A stretch of 64,000 bases of DNA from Pseudokineococcus marinus (GCF_037482405.1 NZ_JBBHZZ010000002.1:124001-188000); one strand, 5' to 3'; counted from the stretch's first letter, positions 32,693 to 41,771 are shown. Numbers and translations: made by a program. The notes: generated by a model from the sequence alone, not told the origin.

Positions 32693-33843
32693 GGCCCGCC
32701 GAGGCCCTCGAGGCGCCAGAGCGCCTCGTCGTCGGACGGCGACGCCGCCCCCTCCGGGTCCGAGCCGGAGCCCGGGCCCGTGTCCACCCCCGGCCCCGTC
32801 CCCGTCCCCGCCGTCGAACGGCGCAGCAGCCAGGGGCGCACGGGACCGAGCCCGCGCAGCTCGCGCTCGCGCAGCGGCCGCAGGTCCAGCCCCGGCGTGC
32901 CGACCAGGGGGTGGGCGGTCGGGCCGTCGAGGAGGACGGTGCCGGGCCGGGCGATCGCCGTGAGCCGGGACGCGCGGTTGACCGGGGTGCCGAAGAGGTC
33001 GCCGAGCCGGGCGACGACCCGCCCGGTGGCGAGACCGACCCGCACGCGCGGGAGGTCGGGGTCCTCGTCCATCGCCTCCGCGAGGTCCAGGGCGATCCCG
33101 GCCGGCGCCGCGCCCGGGGCGCAGGCGAAGAGCACCTCGTCGCCGATCATCGTGATGACCCGACCGCCGTGGCGCGCCACGACGTCGGCCGCGGTCACCT
33201 CGAAGCGGTGGACGAGCCGGCCGAGCTCGGTCTCGGAGACCCGCCGGGCCACGCTCGTGAACGCGACGATGTCGGCGAAGCCGACCGTGCGCTGGACCGT
33301 CATGGCGGGGTCGCGGGCGAGCCGGTCGGCGGCCAGCTGGTCGAGCGCGTGCGCGAGGTGGCGGCGCCACGTGTAGTCGAGCAGCGGGCCGAGGTCCTCG
33401 ACCACCTCCTGCAGGCGGGCGGGCACCTCGTCGGCGCTGCCGGTCTCCTCGAGCAGCAGCTGGACCTGCCAGGAGGCCAGCCGGTCCATCGTCCGACCGA
33501 TCGCCCGCGCCAGCTCCAGCGCCCGCTCCTCGCCGAGCCGGACGTCCTCGACGAGGCGGGTCACCTGGGCCAGCGCGTCGACGTCGTCCTGCGTGAACGC
33601 CGGCACGGAGGACTCGACGTTCGGCAGGCCCAGCGCCCGCCAGAGCGCCCGCGCGTCCCGCAGCCGCACCCCCGCGGCGGTCGCCACCTCGCGGCGCGAG
33701 AGCGAGGGCTCCCCGCCCAGCAGGGCCCGCTCCGCGGCCAGGGCCCCCTGGGCGAGCGCGTCGGGCCCGGCCGGCCCGGTCCCCGTGCCGTCGCCGGGAC
33801 GGGCGTCCGGCCCGGGGGGCGGCACATGGCCGGACCCGCTCAC
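32689..33843 (-). CDS. Adenylate/guanylate cyclase domain protein with N-terminal regulatory domain
   Basis: 384 residues from GTG 33843, overlapping the birA stop. Residues ~45-165 form a helical region resembling the autoinhibitory domain of Rv1264-type cyclases (SRREVATAAGVRLRDARALW, FTQDDVDALAQVTRL). The class III cyclase domain spans ~185-340: VGFADIVAFTSVARRV carries the first metal Asp, GGRVITMIGDEVLFAC the second, then VRVGLATGRVVARLGDLFG and NRASRLTAIARPGTVLL. The C-terminal ~45 residues are Gly/Pro/Ser-rich. It probably makes cAMP from ATP in the cytosol; the trigger is unknown. It clusters with birA and accD as in many actinobacteria. Confidence 0.88.
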   Translation of the reverse strand: MSGSGHVPPPGPDARPGDGTGTGPAGPDALAQGALAAERALLGGEPSLSRREVATAAGVRLRDARALWRALGLPNVESSVPAFTQDDVDALAQVTRLVEDVRLGEERALELARAIGRTMDRLASWQVQLLLEETGSADEVPARLQEVVEDLGPLLDYTWRRHLAHALDQLAADRLARDPAMTVQRTVGFADIVAFTSVARRVSETELGRLVHRFEVTAADVVARHGGRVITMIGDEVLFACAPGAAPAGIALDLAEAMDEDPDLPRVRVGLATGRVVARLGDLFGTPVNRASRLTAIARPGTVLLDGPTAHPLVGTPGLDLRPLRERELRGLGPVRPWLLRRSTAGTGTGPGVDTGPGSGSDPEGAASPSDDEALWRLEGLGGP

Positions 33844-34799
33844 CCGCGCCCGCCGTCGGGCGCCGGGGCGCCGCCGGCCGGGCGCAGGTGGACGACGTCG
33901 CCGGCCGTGACGGCGCGCGGCCCGTCCGCCGTGCGGACGACGAGGGCCCCGGAGGCGTCCAGCGACTCGGCCACGCCCTCGCACGCCGCGCCGCCCGGCA
34001 GCTCGACCCGCACCCGCTCGCCGAGCGTGGAGCAGACCTCCCGGACGGGGTCGGTGAGGCCGGAGGGCAGCGGGCCGCCACCGGCCGCCGCGGCGCCCCA
34101 GCGCTGCCAGTGCTCGGCGAGGCGGCGCAGGAGGGCCCGCAGCAGCACGTCGCGGTCGGTGGTCGCGGCGCCCGCGAGGCGCAGCGAGGTGGCCCCCGCG
34201 GCGGGCAGCTCGTCGGCCCGGGCGTCGACGTTGAGGCCGATCCCCACCACGACGACGGGGCCCTCGTCCGGCGCCGGAGCACCGGGCGGCAGCACCTCGG
34301 CGAGCACGCCGCACACCTTCGCCGGGGCGCTGGCGGCGGGTGCGTCCGCGGCGGAGGCCGGCGCCGAGGCGGGACGCGGCGGCGGGGGCACCAGCACGTC
34401 GTTGGGCCACTTGAGCACGGCCTGCAGCCCGGCGCGCCGGCGCAGGACCTCGACGACGGCGAGGCCCGTGAGCAGCGGCAGCCACGGCAGGGACGGGGCG
34501 GAGCCGGCGGGCGCGCGCAGGAGGACGGAGGCGGTGAGGGCCGCGCGCGGAGCGGTGGTGAAGGAGCGGCCGCGCCGCCCCCGGCCCTGCACCTGGTGCT
34601 CGGCCACGAGGACCGACAGGTCGGGCCACGCTCCGGGCTCCGCCCGGGCGCGCTCGGCGAGCGCGGTGCTCGTCGAGTCGAGGACCGCCTCGACCTCGAG
34701 CCGGCCGAGCGGCCCGGCCGGGCGCACCAGGGCGGAGCGCAGCGCCGCCCCGCGCAGCGGCGGGCGGGCGAGGTCCGCCCAGGGCCCGGCGCTGCTCAC
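33840..34799 (-). CDS. birA: Biotin--[acetyl-CoA-carboxylase] ligase
   Basis: 319 residues. LEVEAVLDSTSTALAERARA, the ATP/biotin loop VLVAEHQVQGRGRRGRSF, LTASVLLRAP, LKWPNDVLV, KVCGVLAEV and VVVVGIGLNVDA are BirA/LplA-family motifs. It has no N-terminal winged helix, so it is monofunctional and does not repress biotin genes. It attaches biotin to the AMKM lysine of the carboxylase alpha chain encoded at 44428. It is divergent from accD, with -10 boxes only 7 bp apart. GTG 34799 is supported by TACGCT 6 nt upstream. Confidence 0.94.
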   Translation of the reverse strand: MSSAGPWADLARPPLRGAALRSALVRPAGPLGRLEVEAVLDSTSTALAERARAEPGAWPDLSVLVAEHQVQGRGRRGRSFTTAPRAALTASVLLRAPAGSAPSLPWLPLLTGLAVVEVLRRRAGLQAVLKWPNDVLVPPPPRPASAPASAADAPAASAPAKVCGVLAEVLPPGAPAPDEGPVVVVGIGLNVDARADELPAAGATSLRLAGAATTDRDVLLRALLRRLAEHWQRWGAAAAGGGPLPSGLTDPVREVCSTLGERVRVELPGGAACEGVAESLDASGALVVRTADGPRAVTAGDVVHLRPAGGAPAPDGGRG

Positions 34800-34805
34800 C
34801 CCGGC

Positions 34806-34811
34806 AGCGTA
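34806..34811 (-). promoter_or_regulatory. -10 box (TACGCT) of birA, leaderless layout
   Basis: TACGCT on the minus strand, then 6 nt, then GTG 34799. Confidence 0.5.
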
Positions 34812-34818
34812 GGCGCAC

Positions 34819-34824
34819 TAGAGT
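34819..34824 (+). promoter_or_regulatory. -10 box (TAGAGT) of accD-accE
   Basis: TAGAGT on the plus strand, giving a ~115-nt leader to ATG 34947. It is back to back with the birA -10, so the two promoters must share a short control region. Confidence 0.45.
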
Positions 34825-34946
34825 CGCCGACCGTCGCGCTCAGACCTCCTGCGCAGGGGCGCCGCCGAGGACCGAGCGCCGAGACCACCGACCGAGCCGC
34901 CGGCCGAGGACGCCGCGGCGCCGCCCGTCCCCCGGAGGCCCTCCCC

Positions 34947-36575
34947 ATGCCCGCAGCAGCCGACGCGAGCGGCGCCGCCCCCGGCCGCGACGACGCGCCG
35001 CACACCACCGCGGCGAAGATCGCCGACCTCGCCGCCCGCACCGACGAGGCCGTGCACGCGGGCTCGGCGCGGATGGTCGAGCGCCAGCACTCCCGCGGCA
35101 AGGGGACGGCGCGCGAGCGCCTCGAGGCCCTGCTCGACGAGGACTCCTTCACCGAGCTCGACGCCCTCGCCCGCCACCGGTCGACGCAGTTCGGGCAGGA
35201 GCGCCGCCGGCCGCCGGGCGACGGCGTCGTCACGGGCTACGGCACGGTCGACGGCCGTCCGGTCGCCGTCTTCAGCCAGGACGTCACCGTCTTCGGCGGG
35301 TCCCTCGGCGAGGTCTACGGCGAGAAGATCGTCAAGGTGCTCGACCTCGCGCTGAAGACGGGCTGCCCCGTCGTCGGCCTCGTCGAGGGCGGCGGCGCGC
35401 GGATCCAGGAGGGCGTCGTCTCCCTCGGGCTCTACGGCGAGATCTTCCGCCGCAACGCGCACCTGTCCGGCGTCGTCCCGCAGGTCTCGGTGATCCTCGG
35501 CGCGGCTGCCGGCGGGCACGTCTACTCCCCCGCCCTCACCGACTTCACCGTCATGGTCGACGGCACGTCGCAGATGTTCATCACGGGCCCGGACGTCATC
35601 CGCACCGTCACGGGTGAGGACGTGACGATGGAGGAGCTGGGCGGCGCGCGCACGCACAACGCGCGCAGCGGCAGCGCGCACCACCTCGCCGAGGACGAGG
35701 ACGCGGCCATCGCCTACGTCAAGGACCTCCTGGCGCACCTGCCGAGCAACAACCTGTCCGAGGCGCCCGTCGTCGCGCCCGAGGACCCCCGCGGCCTCGA
35801 GACGACGGACGAGGACCTCGAGCTCGACGAGCTCGTGCCCGACGCGGCGTCCGCGCCGTACGACATGCACCGCGTCGTCGAGCACCTGCTCGACGACGGC
35901 GACTTCCTCGAGGTCTCCGAGCTCTTCGCGCCCAACGTCATCTGCGGGTTCGGGCGGGTCGAGGGCCGGTCGGTCGGCGTCGTGGCCAACCAGCCGATGC
36001 AGCTGGCCGGGTGCCTGGACATCGACGCGAGCGAGAAGGCCGCCCGCTTCGTGCGCACGTGCGACGCGTTCAACGTGCCCGTGCTCACGCTCGTCGACGT
36101 CCCCGGCTTCCTCCCGGGCACCGACCAGGAGTGGAACGGCATCATCCGGCGCGGCGCCAAGCTCATCTACGCCTACGCGGAGGCGACCGTGCCGCTCGTC
36201 ACCGTCATCACGCGCAAGGCGTACGGCGGCGCCTACGACGTCATGGCCTCCAAGCACCTCGGCGCCGACGTCAACCTCGCGTGGCCGACGGCGCAGATCG
36301 CCGTCATGGGCGCGCAGGGGGCGGCGAACATCCTCCACCGGGGTCGCCTGAAGGAGGCCGCGGAGGCCGGCGACGACGTCGAGGCGCTGCGCGCGGACCT
36401 CGTCGCCGAGTACGAGGACACGCTCGCCAACCCCTACATCGCGGCGGAGCGCGGCTACGTCGACGCCGTCATCCCGCCGTCGCGCACGCGCGCCGAGGTG
36501 GTCAAGGCGCTGCGGGCGCTGCGCGGCAAGCGCGAGCAGCTCCCCGCCAAGAAGCACGGGAACATCCCGCTGTGA
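34947..36575 (+). CDS. Acyl-CoA carboxylase beta (carboxyltransferase) subunit, AccD/PccB-type
   Basis: 542 residues, ATG start. HTTAAKIADLAARTDEAVH, then ERQHSRGKGTARERLEALLD, FSQDVTVFGGSLGEVYGEKI, VGLVEGGGARIQEGVVSLG, VILGAAAGGHVYSPALTDFT and TGPDVIRTVTGEDVTMEELGG form the N-terminal crotonase-like half. PGFLPGTDQEWNGIIRRGAK, TVITRKAYGGAYDVMASKHL and MGAQGAANILHRGRL form the C-terminal half. This is the ~530-residue propionyl/acetyl-CoA carboxylase carboxyltransferase that makes malonyl- or methylmalonyl-CoA. It is cotranscribed with the epsilon subunit. Chain-length preference is not deducible. Confidence 0.95.
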   Translation: MPAAADASGAAPGRDDAPHTTAAKIADLAARTDEAVHAGSARMVERQHSRGKGTARERLEALLDEDSFTELDALARHRSTQFGQERRRPPGDGVVTGYGTVDGRPVAVFSQDVTVFGGSLGEVYGEKIVKVLDLALKTGCPVVGLVEGGGARIQEGVVSLGLYGEIFRRNAHLSGVVPQVSVILGAAAGGHVYSPALTDFTVMVDGTSQMFITGPDVIRTVTGEDVTMEELGGARTHNARSGSAHHLAEDEDAAIAYVKDLLAHLPSNNLSEAPVVAPEDPRGLETTDEDLELDELVPDAASAPYDMHRVVEHLLDDGDFLEVSELFAPNVICGFGRVEGRSVGVVANQPMQLAGCLDIDASEKAARFVRTCDAFNVPVLTLVDVPGFLPGTDQEWNGIIRRGAKLIYAYAEATVPLVTVITRKAYGGAYDVMASKHLGADVNLAWPTAQIAVMGAQGAANILHRGRLKEAAEAGDDVEALRADLVAEYEDTLANPYIAAERGYVDAVIPPSRTRAEVVKALRALRGKREQLPAKKHGNIPL

Positions 36576-36847
36576 GCGCCGCGCCCGAGGGGGCTGTCGA
36601 AGGGGTGGCGCCCGCGGCACCGGTGCTGCGGATGGTCCGCGGCGCGCCGGACGACGCCGAGCTGGCCGCCCTCGTCGCCGTCGTCGCCGCCCGGCTCGCC
36701 GCCGCGCACGCCCCGGCCCCCGAGGAGGCGAGCGGCTCGCGCTGGGACGACCCGGCGGACCGGCTCGGCGTCCTGGTGCCCTCCCCCGACGCCTGGCGGA
36801 CGAGCGCCTGGGCGGGCGGGCGCGCCGGCGGGTGGACCGGACGGTGA
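36572..36847 (+). CDS. Acyl-CoA carboxylase epsilon subunit (AccE-like)
   Basis: 91 residues, GTGA overlap with accD. It carries the short epsilon motif VLRMVRGAPDDAELAALVAVVAARL and a C-terminal Trp-rich stretch (DAWRTSAWAGG). Such small subunits bridge or stabilise alpha and beta chains of actinobacterial carboxylases. Position directly after the beta subunit is diagnostic. The downstream TPM gene overlaps it by 4 bp, an unusual neighbour. Confidence 0.85.
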   Translation: MSAAPEGAVEGVAPAAPVLRMVRGAPDDAELAALVAVVAARLAAAHAPAPEEASGSRWDDPADRLGVLVPSPDAWRTSAWAGGRAGGWTGR

Positions 36848-38985
36848 GCGCGCGGCGCGCCGCGGCGTCCCGGACCGCACGGTCGCTGCCGACCAGGACC
36901 CTGCCCGCGGAGCTGCTGGCGGTGGTGCTCGCGCCGCTGCTCCTGCTCGTCGTCGGGGCGCCGTCGGCGTCGGCCGTCGCCCCCCTGCGGCTCGACGAGC
37001 AGGTCACCGACCAGGTGGGCGCCCTGGCCGGCGACGAGCAGCAGGTGGAGCAGGCCCTGGCCGACCTGCGCGCCGAGACCGGTGTCCAGCTGTTCGTCGT
37101 CTTCGTCGACAGCTTCGACGGCCTCGGCGGCCAGGAGTGGGCCCAGCAGACCGGCGACATCTCCCAGCTGGGCGACGGCGACGGCGTCCTCGCGGTGGCG
37201 ACGGGCGACCGGGCCTACGGCAGCGTCGTCGACGCGGACGTCGACGCCCCCGCCGCGAACGCCGCCGCCGAGGGACGCCTGGCGCAGGACGACTGGGCGG
37301 GCGCCGTCGAGGCCTACGCCGACGCCCTCGCGTCGTCAGCGGGCACCGGGGGGTCGGGCACGCAGGAGGCCGACGGGTCGGGCAGTGGGGGGTCGGGCGG
37401 CGTCTCAGGCCTCGCGGTCCTCGTGGTGCTCCTGCTCGTCGGCGTCGCCGTCGCCGTGGTCGTGGCCCTGGTGCGCGGCCGCCGCGAGCAGCGCTCGGAC
37501 CGGGCGCGCCGCCGCGGTCCCGGCACCGCCCCGGCCCCGACCCCGGTGGAGCCGCTGCCCGACCTCGAGCGACGGGCGGGCTCGGCGCTCGTCGCCGTCG
37601 ACGACGCGGTGATGGCGTCGGCGAACGAGGTGGAGTTCGCGCGGGCGGAGTTCGGCGACGAGGCCGTCGCGCCCTTCGAGCGCGCCCTCGCCGGCGCTCG
37701 CGCGGACCTGTCGGCCGCCTTCGCCGCCCGGCGACGCGCCGACGGCGAGGGACCCGACGGCGACCGCCGCGAGGTCGACGAGGAGGAGCGGCGGGCGGCG
37801 CTGGCCGAGGTGCTCGAGCGCTGCGGCCGGGCGGACGCCGCGCTCGACGAGCAGACCGAGGCCTTCGACGCGCTGCGCGACCTGGGGCGCCGCGCCGGCG
37901 TCGTGCTCGACGCGCGCGCCGACGACGTCGCCGCCCTCCGCCCGCGCGTGGCGCAGGAGCACGAGCGCCTCGCCGCCCTCCACCGCGCGTACGCCGACGC
38001 CGCCGTCGCGGCGGTGCGCACGGCCCCGGAGGAGGCCGGCGCCTCGCTCGACCTCGCCGAGGACGAGGTCGAGGAGGGGCGGGCGGCCGTCGCCGCCGGC
38101 GACACGGGCCGCGCCGCCCTCGCGGCCCGCGCCGCCGACCAGGCCACGACGCGCGCCCGCCGCCTGCTCGACGCCGTCGGCGCGCGCGAGCAGGAGCTCG
38201 AGGAGGCCGAGCGCCACCTCGCCGACGCCCGCGCGGAGACCGAGCAGGACCTCGCCGAGGCGCAGGCGCTCCTGGACGCCGGCGGCGACGCCCGCGAGCT
38301 CGCCCCCCTCTTGGCGCGCGCCCGCGCCGCCGTCGCCGAGGCGGAGGCCGCCCAGCAGCCCGGGCGCCAGGACCCCCTGACGGCGCTGCGCCGCCTCGAG
38401 GAGGCGGACGAGGCGCTCGACGCCGCCCTCGCGTCGGTGCGCGAGCGCCGGGCCCGGGCGCAGCGCGCGCGCTCGGGGCTCGACCACGCGCTCGTCGCCG
38501 CGCGCGCCGAGGTCGCCGCGGCCCGCGACGTCGTCGCGGTGCGCCGCGGCGGCGTCGGCCAGGAGGCCCGGGCGCTGCTGCGCGACGCCGAGCACGCCCT
38601 CGAGCGCGCCGAGCGAGCGGCGGACGACGACCCCGTGACCGCCCTCGCCGAGGCCCGCCGCGCCGACGCGCTGGCCGAGCGGGCCCAGCGCAGCGCCCAC
38701 GACGACCTCGACCGCCGCGGCCCCTTCGACGGGGGCGGGTACGGCGGTCGGCGGGGCTCCTCGGTGGAGGCGGCCGTGCTCGGCGGCATCCTCGGCGCCG
38801 TCCTCACCGGCGGCGGGCACCGCGGCGGGGGCGGCGGCTTCGGCGGTGGAGGCGGCTTCGGCGGAGGCGGCGGCGGCTTCGGCGGGGGCGGCTTCGGCGG
38901 GGGCGGCGGCTTCGGCGGTTCGGGCGGTGGCGGGGGCTTCGGGGGCGGCGGCTTCGGCGGCTCGGGCGGTGGCGGGCGCTTCTGA
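36844..38985 (+). CDS. TPM-domain protein with long coiled coil and Gly/Phe-rich tail
   Basis: 713 residues from GTG 36844 (overlaps accE as GTGA). Signal peptide 1-44 ends SASA. The TPM (TLP18.3/Psb32/MOLO-1-type) domain at ~48-165 has LRLDEQVTDQVGALAGDEQQ, TGVQLFVVFVDSFDGLGGQEWA and GDGDGVLAVATGDRAYG. A membrane helix at ~190-212 is followed by ~400 residues of Ala/Glu/Arg-rich coiled coil, then a Gly-rich tail made of GGGGGFGGG-type units. TPM proteins occur in photosystem repair and bacterial envelope contexts, mostly without known activity. The immediate downstream gene is PspA, so a membrane-stress role is likely. Confidence 0.85.
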   Translation: MSARRAAASRTARSLPTRTLPAELLAVVLAPLLLLVVGAPSASAVAPLRLDEQVTDQVGALAGDEQQVEQALADLRAETGVQLFVVFVDSFDGLGGQEWAQQTGDISQLGDGDGVLAVATGDRAYGSVVDADVDAPAANAAAEGRLAQDDWAGAVEAYADALASSAGTGGSGTQEADGSGSGGSGGVSGLAVLVVLLLVGVAVAVVVALVRGRREQRSDRARRRGPGTAPAPTPVEPLPDLERRAGSALVAVDDAVMASANEVEFARAEFGDEAVAPFERALAGARADLSAAFAARRRADGEGPDGDRREVDEEERRAALAEVLERCGRADAALDEQTEAFDALRDLGRRAGVVLDARADDVAALRPRVAQEHERLAALHRAYADAAVAAVRTAPEEAGASLDLAEDEVEEGRAAVAAGDTGRAALAARAADQATTRARRLLDAVGAREQELEEAERHLADARAETEQDLAEAQALLDAGGDARELAPLLARARAAVAEAEAAQQPGRQDPLTALRRLEEADEALDAALASVRERRARAQRARSGLDHALVAARAEVAAARDVVAVRRGGVGQEARALLRDAEHALERAERAADDDPVTALAEARRADALAERAQRSAHDDLDRRGPFDGGGYGGRRGSSVEAAVLGGILGAVLTGGGHRGGGGGFGGGGGFGGGGGGFGGGGFGGGGGFGGSGGGGGFGGGGFGGSGGGGRF

Positions 38986-39013
38986 CGCCCCCTCGCCCCC
39001 GAACCGCCTCCCT

Positions 39014-39117
39014 CGACCTTCGTAGACCGTCTCCGCCGTCGAGGGCCCCAGCGCGGACTTCGTAGCCTTCTTCCGCCGGTGAGAGCCCCAGCGCGGACTT
39101 CGTAGCCTTCTTCCGCC
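39014..39117 (+). repeat. Intergenic repeat array A (3 copies, 40-bp period)
   Basis: Copies of a 24-bp core start at 39014 (diverged), 39054 and 39094, an exact 40-bp period. The last two share CTTCGTAGCCTTCTTCCG. The 16-bp spacers are also similar (both end GCCCCAGCG). The array begins 29 bp after the stop of the TPM gene and reads in the sense direction of that gene. A short stem (GCGGA/TCCGC) can form around the core. It belongs to the same family as arrays at 44181, 46246 and 47378. Confidence 0.85.
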
Positions 39118-39239
39118 GTCTGGGAGGGCGCCGCGGGCGCTCGAACACCGCCCCCGGGCACGGCGTCGTGGCAGGCTCGCACCGGCGCGGCGCCGAGCGG
39201 CGTCGCGGCACACGGGTGACGACGAGAGGACGATCGACG

Positions 39240-39956
39240 ATGGCGCAGCAGTCCCTGCTCGGACGGGTCGGGCAGCTGGTCCGGGCGAACCTCAACGCGG
39301 CGCTCGACGCCGCGGAGGACCCCGAGGTCATGCTCGACCAGATGGTCCGCGACTACACCGCGAGCATCCGCGAGGCCGAGGACGCCGTCGCGCAGACCAT
39401 CGGCAACCTCCGGCTGCTCCAGGCGGACGCGGCCGAGGCGCGGCAGACGGCGTCGGAGTGGGGCGGCAAGGCGCTCGCCGCGAGCCGGCGCGCCGACGAC
39501 CTGCGCACGTCCGGCGCCACCGCGGAGGCCGACCGCTTCGACACCCTCGCGAAGGTGGCGCTGCAGCGGCAGATGACGGCCGAGTCCGAGCTGCGCGGCT
39601 TCGAGCCCCAGATCGCCGCGCAGACCGAGGTCGTCGAGAAGCTCAAGAAGGGCCTCGACGGCATGCGCGGCAAGCTCGCCGAGCTGCGCACCAAGCGCGA
39701 CCAGCTGGCGTCCCGCGCCAAGGTCGCCGAGGCCCAGAACCGCATGCACGACGCGGTGAAGGGCATCGACCTCATGGACCCGACGAGCGAGGTCTCGCGC
39801 TTCGAGGAGAAGGTGCGCCGCGAGGAGGCCCGCGCCGCCGGGCGGGCCGAGCTGGCGGCGTCCTCGATCGACGCCCAGTTCGAGGAGCTCGAGGCCGACT
39901 CCGACGCCCTCGAGGTCGAGGCCCGGCTCGCCGCCCTCAAGGCCGGCGGCGCCTGA
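39240..39956 (+). CDS. pspA: PspA/IM30 family membrane-stress protein
   Basis: 238 residues from ATG 39240. An entirely helical, charged protein: GRVGQLVRANLNAALDAAED, PEVMLDQMVRDYTASIREAE, the central KVALQRQMTAESELRGFEPQ and KLAELRTKRDQLASRAKVAE are typical of the ESCRT-III-like PspA/Vipp1 family. The protein coats and repairs stressed membranes. The N-terminal amphipathic helix is present. Located after the TPM protein; the repeat array A lies between them. Confidence 0.93.
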   Translation: MAQQSLLGRVGQLVRANLNAALDAAEDPEVMLDQMVRDYTASIREAEDAVAQTIGNLRLLQADAAEARQTASEWGGKALAASRRADDLRTSGATAEADRFDTLAKVALQRQMTAESELRGFEPQIAAQTEVVEKLKKGLDGMRGKLAELRTKRDQLASRAKVAEAQNRMHDAVKGIDLMDPTSEVSRFEEKVRREEARAAGRAELAASSIDAQFEELEADSDALEVEARLAALKAGGA

Positions 39957-40017
39957 CCCGGGCCCTCCTCCCCGCACCCCGTCGGCACGTCGCCGTCCCG
40001 GGGGCACGGGGCCCGCC

Positions 40018-40023
40018 TAGGGT
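40018..40023 (+). promoter_or_regulatory. -10 box (TAGGGT) of DUF885 gene, leaderless layout
   Basis: TAGGGT then 7 nt then GTG 40031, which decides against the alternative GTG at 40022. Confidence 0.5.
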
Positions 40024-40030
40024 GCGGCGG

Positions 40031-41737
40031 GTGCCCGACACCGATGTCACCGCGCCCCGCCGGCCCTCCGCCGTCGACGACCTCGCGGACGCCCACGTGG
40101 ACGCCTACGCGGCCCTCGACCCGGTCGCGGCCACCGGCATGGGCGCCCCCGGGCACGACGACGAGATGACCGACTACTCACCCGCCGGCGACGCCGCGCG
40201 GGCCGACCTCGCCCGGCGCACCCTCGCGGCGCTCGAGGCGCTGCCCGCCGGCGCGGTGCGCGACGACGTCGACGCGGTCACCGTCGCCGCGATGCGCGAG
40301 CGGCTCGGCCTCGAGGTCGAGATGGCGGACGCGGGCGTCGGTTCTGGCGAGGTCACCGTGCTCGCGACGCCGCTGCAGGACGTCCGCGAGGTCTTCGACC
40401 TCATGCCCGTGGCGACGGCGGACGACTGGGCCGTCGTCGCCCGACGGCTGGCGCTCGTGCCGGACGCGCTCGCCGGCTACACGACGTCGCTGCGGGCCGC
40501 GTGCGACGGCGGTCGGGCGCCCGCCCGGCGCCAGGTGCGCGCCGGGGCCGAGCAGGCCGCCGAGTTCGCCGCAGCCGGCGGCTTCTTCGACGCCCTCGTC
40601 GCCGGGGCCCGACCCGACGGCGCGGCCCCCGGGGGCGCGCTGGCCGCCGACCTCGAACGTGGCGCCGCCGCCGCCCGCGGCGCCTACGCCGACCTCGCGC
40701 GAGCGCTCGCCGAGGACGTCCTCCCCCGCGCCCGCGAGGAGGACGCCTGCGGCCGCGAGGAGTACGCGCTGCGCAGCCGCCTCTTCCTCGGCGCCGAGGT
40801 CGACCTCGAGGAGACCTACGCGTGGGGCCTCGAGGAGGTCGCGCGCATCGAGGCGGAGATGGCCGAGGTCGCGGAGCGGATCCGCCCCGGAGCCGACGTC
40901 GAGGAGGCCATCGCCGTCCTCGACGCCGACCCCGCCCGCCGGCTGCCCGACGCCGCCGCCTTCACCGCCTGGATGCAGCGCCTGTCCGACTGGGCCGTCG
41001 AGGAGCTGGGGCGCGAGCACTTCGACGTCCCCGCGCCGCTGCGGCGCCTGGAGTGCCGCATCGCCCCGTCGGCGTCGGGCGCCATCTACTACACGGGGCC
41101 CAGCGAGGACCTCACCCGGCCGGGGCGCATGTGGTTCTCCGTGCCGCCCGGGCAGACCTCGTTCTCCACCTGGCTGGACACGACGACCGTCTTCCACGAG
41201 GGCGTCCCGGGCCACCACCTGCAGGTGGGGCACGCCATGGTCCGCTCCGACGTCCTCAACCGCTGGCGTCGCACGATGGCCTGGAGCAGCGGGTACGGCG
41301 AGGGCTGGGCGCTCTACGCCGAGCGCCTCATGGCCGAGCTCGGCCACCTCGACGACCCGGGCGACCGCATGGGGATGCTCGTCGGGTCGGTGCTGCGCGC
41401 CTCCCGCGTGGTCGTCGACATCGGCCTGCACTGCGGCCTCGCCGCGCCCGCCGAGGTCGGCGGCGGCACCTGGGACGCGGAGCGGGTCTGGCGGTACCTC
41501 ACCGGGCACGCCCGCCAGGACGAGCCCGTCCGCCGCTTCGAGCACCTGCGCTACCTGGGCTGGCCGGGGCAGGCGCCGTCGTACAAGGTCGGCGAGCGCC
41601 TGTGGCTGCAGCTGCGCGAGGAGGTGCGCGCCCGGGAGGGCGACGCCTTCGACCTGCGCGCCTTCCACCGGCGCGCGCTCGACCTCGGCGCCGTGGGGCT
41701 GGACGTGCTGCGCGCGGCGATGACGCCGGCCGCCTGA
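40031..41737 (+). CDS. DUF885 family putative metallopeptidase
   Basis: 568 residues from GTG 40031. The C-terminal half carries the zinc motif HEGVPGHH (His389-Glu390 and His395/396), preceded by a PGQTSFSTWLDTTTVF segment and followed by WSSGYGEGWALYAERLMAELG and HARQDEPVRRFEHLRYLGWPGQAPSYKVGE. These are family hallmarks. DUF885 proteins resemble carboxypeptidase-M32/thermolysin-like enzymes and some have been assigned peptidase activity. No signal peptide, so cytosolic. Substrate unknown; two hairpins follow the gene. Confidence 0.9.
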   Translation: MPDTDVTAPRRPSAVDDLADAHVDAYAALDPVAATGMGAPGHDDEMTDYSPAGDAARADLARRTLAALEALPAGAVRDDVDAVTVAAMRERLGLEVEMADAGVGSGEVTVLATPLQDVREVFDLMPVATADDWAVVARRLALVPDALAGYTTSLRAACDGGRAPARRQVRAGAEQAAEFAAAGGFFDALVAGARPDGAAPGGALAADLERGAAAARGAYADLARALAEDVLPRAREEDACGREEYALRSRLFLGAEVDLEETYAWGLEEVARIEAEMAEVAERIRPGADVEEAIAVLDADPARRLPDAAAFTAWMQRLSDWAVEELGREHFDVPAPLRRLECRIAPSASGAIYYTGPSEDLTRPGRMWFSVPPGQTSFSTWLDTTTVFHEGVPGHHLQVGHAMVRSDVLNRWRRTMAWSSGYGEGWALYAERLMAELGHLDDPGDRMGMLVGSVLRASRVVVDIGLHCGLAAPAEVGGGTWDAERVWRYLTGHARQDEPVRRFEHLRYLGWPGQAPSYKVGERLWLQLREEVRAREGDAFDLRAFHRRALDLGAVGLDVLRAAMTPAA

Positions 41738-41745
41738 CCCCGGCA

Positions 41746-41761
41746 GGGGGGCCGCTCCCCC
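41746..41761 (+). terminator. G5/C5 hairpin after DUF885 gene
   Basis: GGGGG(G), a 5-6 nt loop, CCCCC, 9 bp after the stop. It is short but very GC-rich, and could act with the stronger inverted repeat just downstream. Confidence 0.4.
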
Positions 41762-41771
41762 ATCCCTCGCT

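Noticed and set aside
39014..39117. Repeat arrays as CRISPR
   Set aside because: Spacers are only ~16-17 bp and are themselves similar; only three copies per array; no cas genes.
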